From the NCBI GenBank assembly GCA_017303715.1, contig JAFLBZ010000035.1, positions 1 through 44,979 of the forward strand: 44,979 nt of DNA, read 5' to 3'. Below are positions 43,310 through 44,979 of this stretch, piece after piece. Source of the DNA: Rhodothermia bacterium. GTDB taxonomy: Bacteria > Bacteroidota > Rhodothermia > Rhodothermales > UBA2364. Both the position numbers and the translations under genes were made by a program. Every line of letters begins with the position of its first letter. Within the stretch, counting starts at the first letter, position 1. A model generated the notes under the pieces. It had not been told where the DNA came from and ran no database searches. It was given only the letters and a program-made list of their open reading frames with translations.

Positions 43310-44851
43310 TCAAACCTCGGAGGGGCTAATCCCAAAATGACTCTTAAACGCTTTTGAGAAGCCAGCATGACTCTGGTAGCCCACTGCAAACGTAACTTGT
43401 ACGACGGGTACACCTGCCTTCAGCAACTTCATGGCCTGCTCCATTCTTAAGCGAGTGATATACTGTTTTGGCGACGTGTGGATAAGGTTGCTCAACCGCC
43501 GGAACAAGACGCTTCTACTCATCCCCAAATGCTCGGCGATCGCATTGACATCTAAATCGGGTTGATCTAAATGACCGAGGACATAGGCATTAAAAGCTTC
43601 CAACATTGCGTCATCATGTCCATCTGTTGTAAATTTAGACGTGGCCTCTTCTTGAGAGGGCAAGATTTGATGGGTTTGGATATTAAGTGCAATTTCCGCT
43701 TGTAGCTGTAATAGGTTTTTTACTTGGAGCGCAACGGCCTCAACGGAGAAGGGTTTGGGGATGTAGGCATCTGCACCCGACGCCACACTCTGGTGGAATC
43801 CCTCTGCATCAGCTCTTGCCGTTAAAACAATCACCGGAATCGCTCTGAATACCTTGGACTGACGAAATTTTTCTATGAATTGCCAACCATCCATGATCGG
43901 CATCATCACATCCGTAATCACCAAATCTGGAAGTTTTGACTTGGCCAAAAGAAGTGCCTCCTCTCCATTCTTTGCACTTACTACACGATAACAGTCAGAA
44001 AAATAGTGGACAAGCAGCCCTGCAATGTCTTCATTGTCTTCTACAATCAAAATGAGGGGCTTATGGTCAGACACTGCTTTAGATTCTTCTTTCACCTCCT
44101 TCCCCGCTTGTTCTTGAGCAACTTGTGTGACAGACAAGACCTTGGTTTCGTCACTCTTGATTTTTATGGGCAAGGTCAATGTGAAGGTGGAGCCAACACC
44201 ACGTTCGCTTTCTACAACCAAGTCCCCTTGCATCGCTTTAGACAATTCTTTGGACAAGGACAAGCCAATTCCAGTTCCTGTTGAATCTGCATGTTCCGGA
44301 GAGCGGTAATACCACGAAAAAATTTGAGCTAACTCTTCCTTTTTAATTCCCGCACCTTGATCAGTGACCGAAATCTGTAACGTATTTTCCTTTGTAAAAA
44401 CCTTAACACTTACGGTGACAATAGAATTGGCAGGGCTATAGTTCAGCGCATTTTGAATAATATTCGATAAAATGGTATGGATCTTTCCAATATCTACCTC
44501 TGCAATAATTTCGTGTTCAGGCATGTCTAAACGAAGTTCAATTTTTTTCATTTCTGCCATACCTTTAAAATTACCATAAATCCAATCTTTTAGAATACTA
44601 ACTATCGAAAATTCGTGTAAATCAAGTTGAATCATTCCCGCTTCTAAACGTGCGATTTGAAGAATCTGGTTCACCAATTCTAAAACCCTATTTCCATTAT
44701 TAAGTGCTGTTTTAAACAACCAAATATCGGATGTAGAAAGTTTATCTTCGTACTTATTTAAAAAAATACGTATCGGTTCCGTAATAACTGTTAGAGGTGT
44801 CCTAATTTCATGTGCAACATTGATAAACAGTCGTGACTTAATTTCATTCAA
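43310..44851 (-). CDS. Hybrid histidine kinase-receiver-AraC regulator lacking a sensor region
   Basis: About 513 residues. It starts directly at the kinase core: FINVAHEIRTPLTV (phospho-His near residue 14), NIIQNALNYSP (N box), DQGAGI (G1) and GTGIGLSLSKEL (G2). A receiver domain follows (about 263-380: LILIVEDNEDIAG, DLVITDVMMPIMDGW with phospho-Asp, VLTARAD, PKPFS), and an AraC output domain (DVNAIAEHLGMSRSVLFRRLS, VTFAVGYQSHAGFSKAFKSHFGISPSEV). The only start in frame is TTG 44851 or an even weaker one; the frame is closed by TAA about 35 bases further upstream. No membrane or sensor segment precedes it within the window. Compared with the 1319-residue neighbour it looks 5'-truncated or frameshifted. 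Confidence 0.75.
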   Translation of the reverse strand: MNEIKSRLFINVAHEIRTPLTVITEPIRIFLNKYEDKLSTSDIWLFKTALNNGNRVLELVNQILQIARLEAGMIQLDLHEFSIVSILKDWIYGNFKGMAEMKKIELRLDMPEHEIIAEVDIGKIHTILSNIIQNALNYSPANSIVTVSVKVFTKENTLQISVTDQGAGIKKEELAQIFSWYYRSPEHADSTGTGIGLSLSKELSKAMQGDLVVESERGVGSTFTLTLPIKIKSDETKVLSVTQVAQEQAGKEVKEESKAVSDHKPLILIVEDNEDIAGLLVHYFSDCYRVVSAKNGEEALLLAKSKLPDLVITDVMMPIMDGWQFIEKFRQSKVFRAIPVIVLTARADAEGFHQSVASGADAYIPKPFSVEAVALQVKNLLQLQAEIALNIQTHQILPSQEEATSKFTTDGHDDAMLEAFNAYVLGHLDQPDLDVNAIAEHLGMSRSVLFRRLSNLIHTSPKQYITRLRMEQAMKLLKAGVPVVQVTFAVGYQSHAGFSKAFKSHFGISPSEV

Positions 44852-44979
44852 CAGACTTGTTGCATTGGGATAAGTATAATGTTTACATTAGTTTAAACGT
44901 GTATTCCTCTCAATATTAATCTATATAAAACGATGAAAGATTTTTCGATATATTCAAATGTCAAAACAGATCGTGACTT

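Overview
The window looks like a chromosomal segment of a member of the Bacteroidota/Rhodothermota group. Four things point there: several large secreted proteins with C-terminal type IX secretion (T9SS) sorting domains (YPNPFNP motif, then a GxYxxxL/F-type last strand and a Lys/Glu end), hybrid two-component regulators ending in an AraC-type DNA-binding domain, RHS core ends of the '[20 protein letters not shown]' type, and the absence of clear Shine-Dalgarno sites before most starts. No tRNA, rRNA or CRISPR array was seen. Both window edges cut features: an RHS fragment on the left and the region upstream of a hybrid kinase on the right.

Region 1 (1-7465) is a graveyard or reservoir of RHS polymorphic-toxin tips. 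Seven cassettes follow each other, each an AT-rich toxin domain with a small partner gene. They are attached either to a GC-rich RHS core end (cassettes 1-3) or to a shared hydrophobic pre-toxin linker (cassettes 3, 5, 6; remnant 7). Cassettes 1 and 2 carry metzincin-like zinc protease motifs, and their presumed immunity proteins have export signals. Cassettes 3-6 look like nuclease-type toxins with cytoplasmic partners; the cassette 4 toxin is broken. In all three RHS core ends the same identical 54-bp element, with a hairpin and an in-frame TAA, sits exactly between the DYF and GARYY codons. A decayed IS66-type transposase (7466-8245) closes the array.

Region 2 (8334-20449) is ordinary metabolic and housekeeping sequence. 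It holds an SGNH/SASA esterase, a DUF1905-YdeI protein, a PqqB-like metallo-hydrolase split by a stop codon, a HAD phosphatase/phosphomutase, a fructokinase, an amylosucrase-like GH13 enzyme with a C-terminal CBM20-like domain, a Pif1-like helicase, a small exported protein, an ACT-domain protein, a DUF4397 lipoprotein, a PlsC acyltransferase, a PPK2 polyphosphate kinase and a class D beta-lactamase. Fructokinase next to amylosucrase suggests sucrose is turned into alpha-glucan plus fructose, and the fructose is then phosphorylated.

Region 3 (20713-41035) encodes secreted T9SS cargo: a 1691-residue propeller/LamG/PKD protein, two FG-GAP repeat proteins and two short paralogues whose C-terminal halves are almost identical in DNA (526 bp). 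It also holds a lone AraC-type regulator and a full-length hybrid two-component regulator. A direct repeat of GTGTACGA half-sites 21 bp apart lies upstream of two cargo loci and of the AraC gene, and a single half-site lies upstream of a third cargo gene. This suggests one local regulon.

Region 4 (41107-44979) is a three-gene operon of phage tail-collar (microcystin-dependent-protein-like) genes, preceded by 13-bp direct repeats and by a hybrid kinase-receiver-AraC gene that lacks any sensor region.
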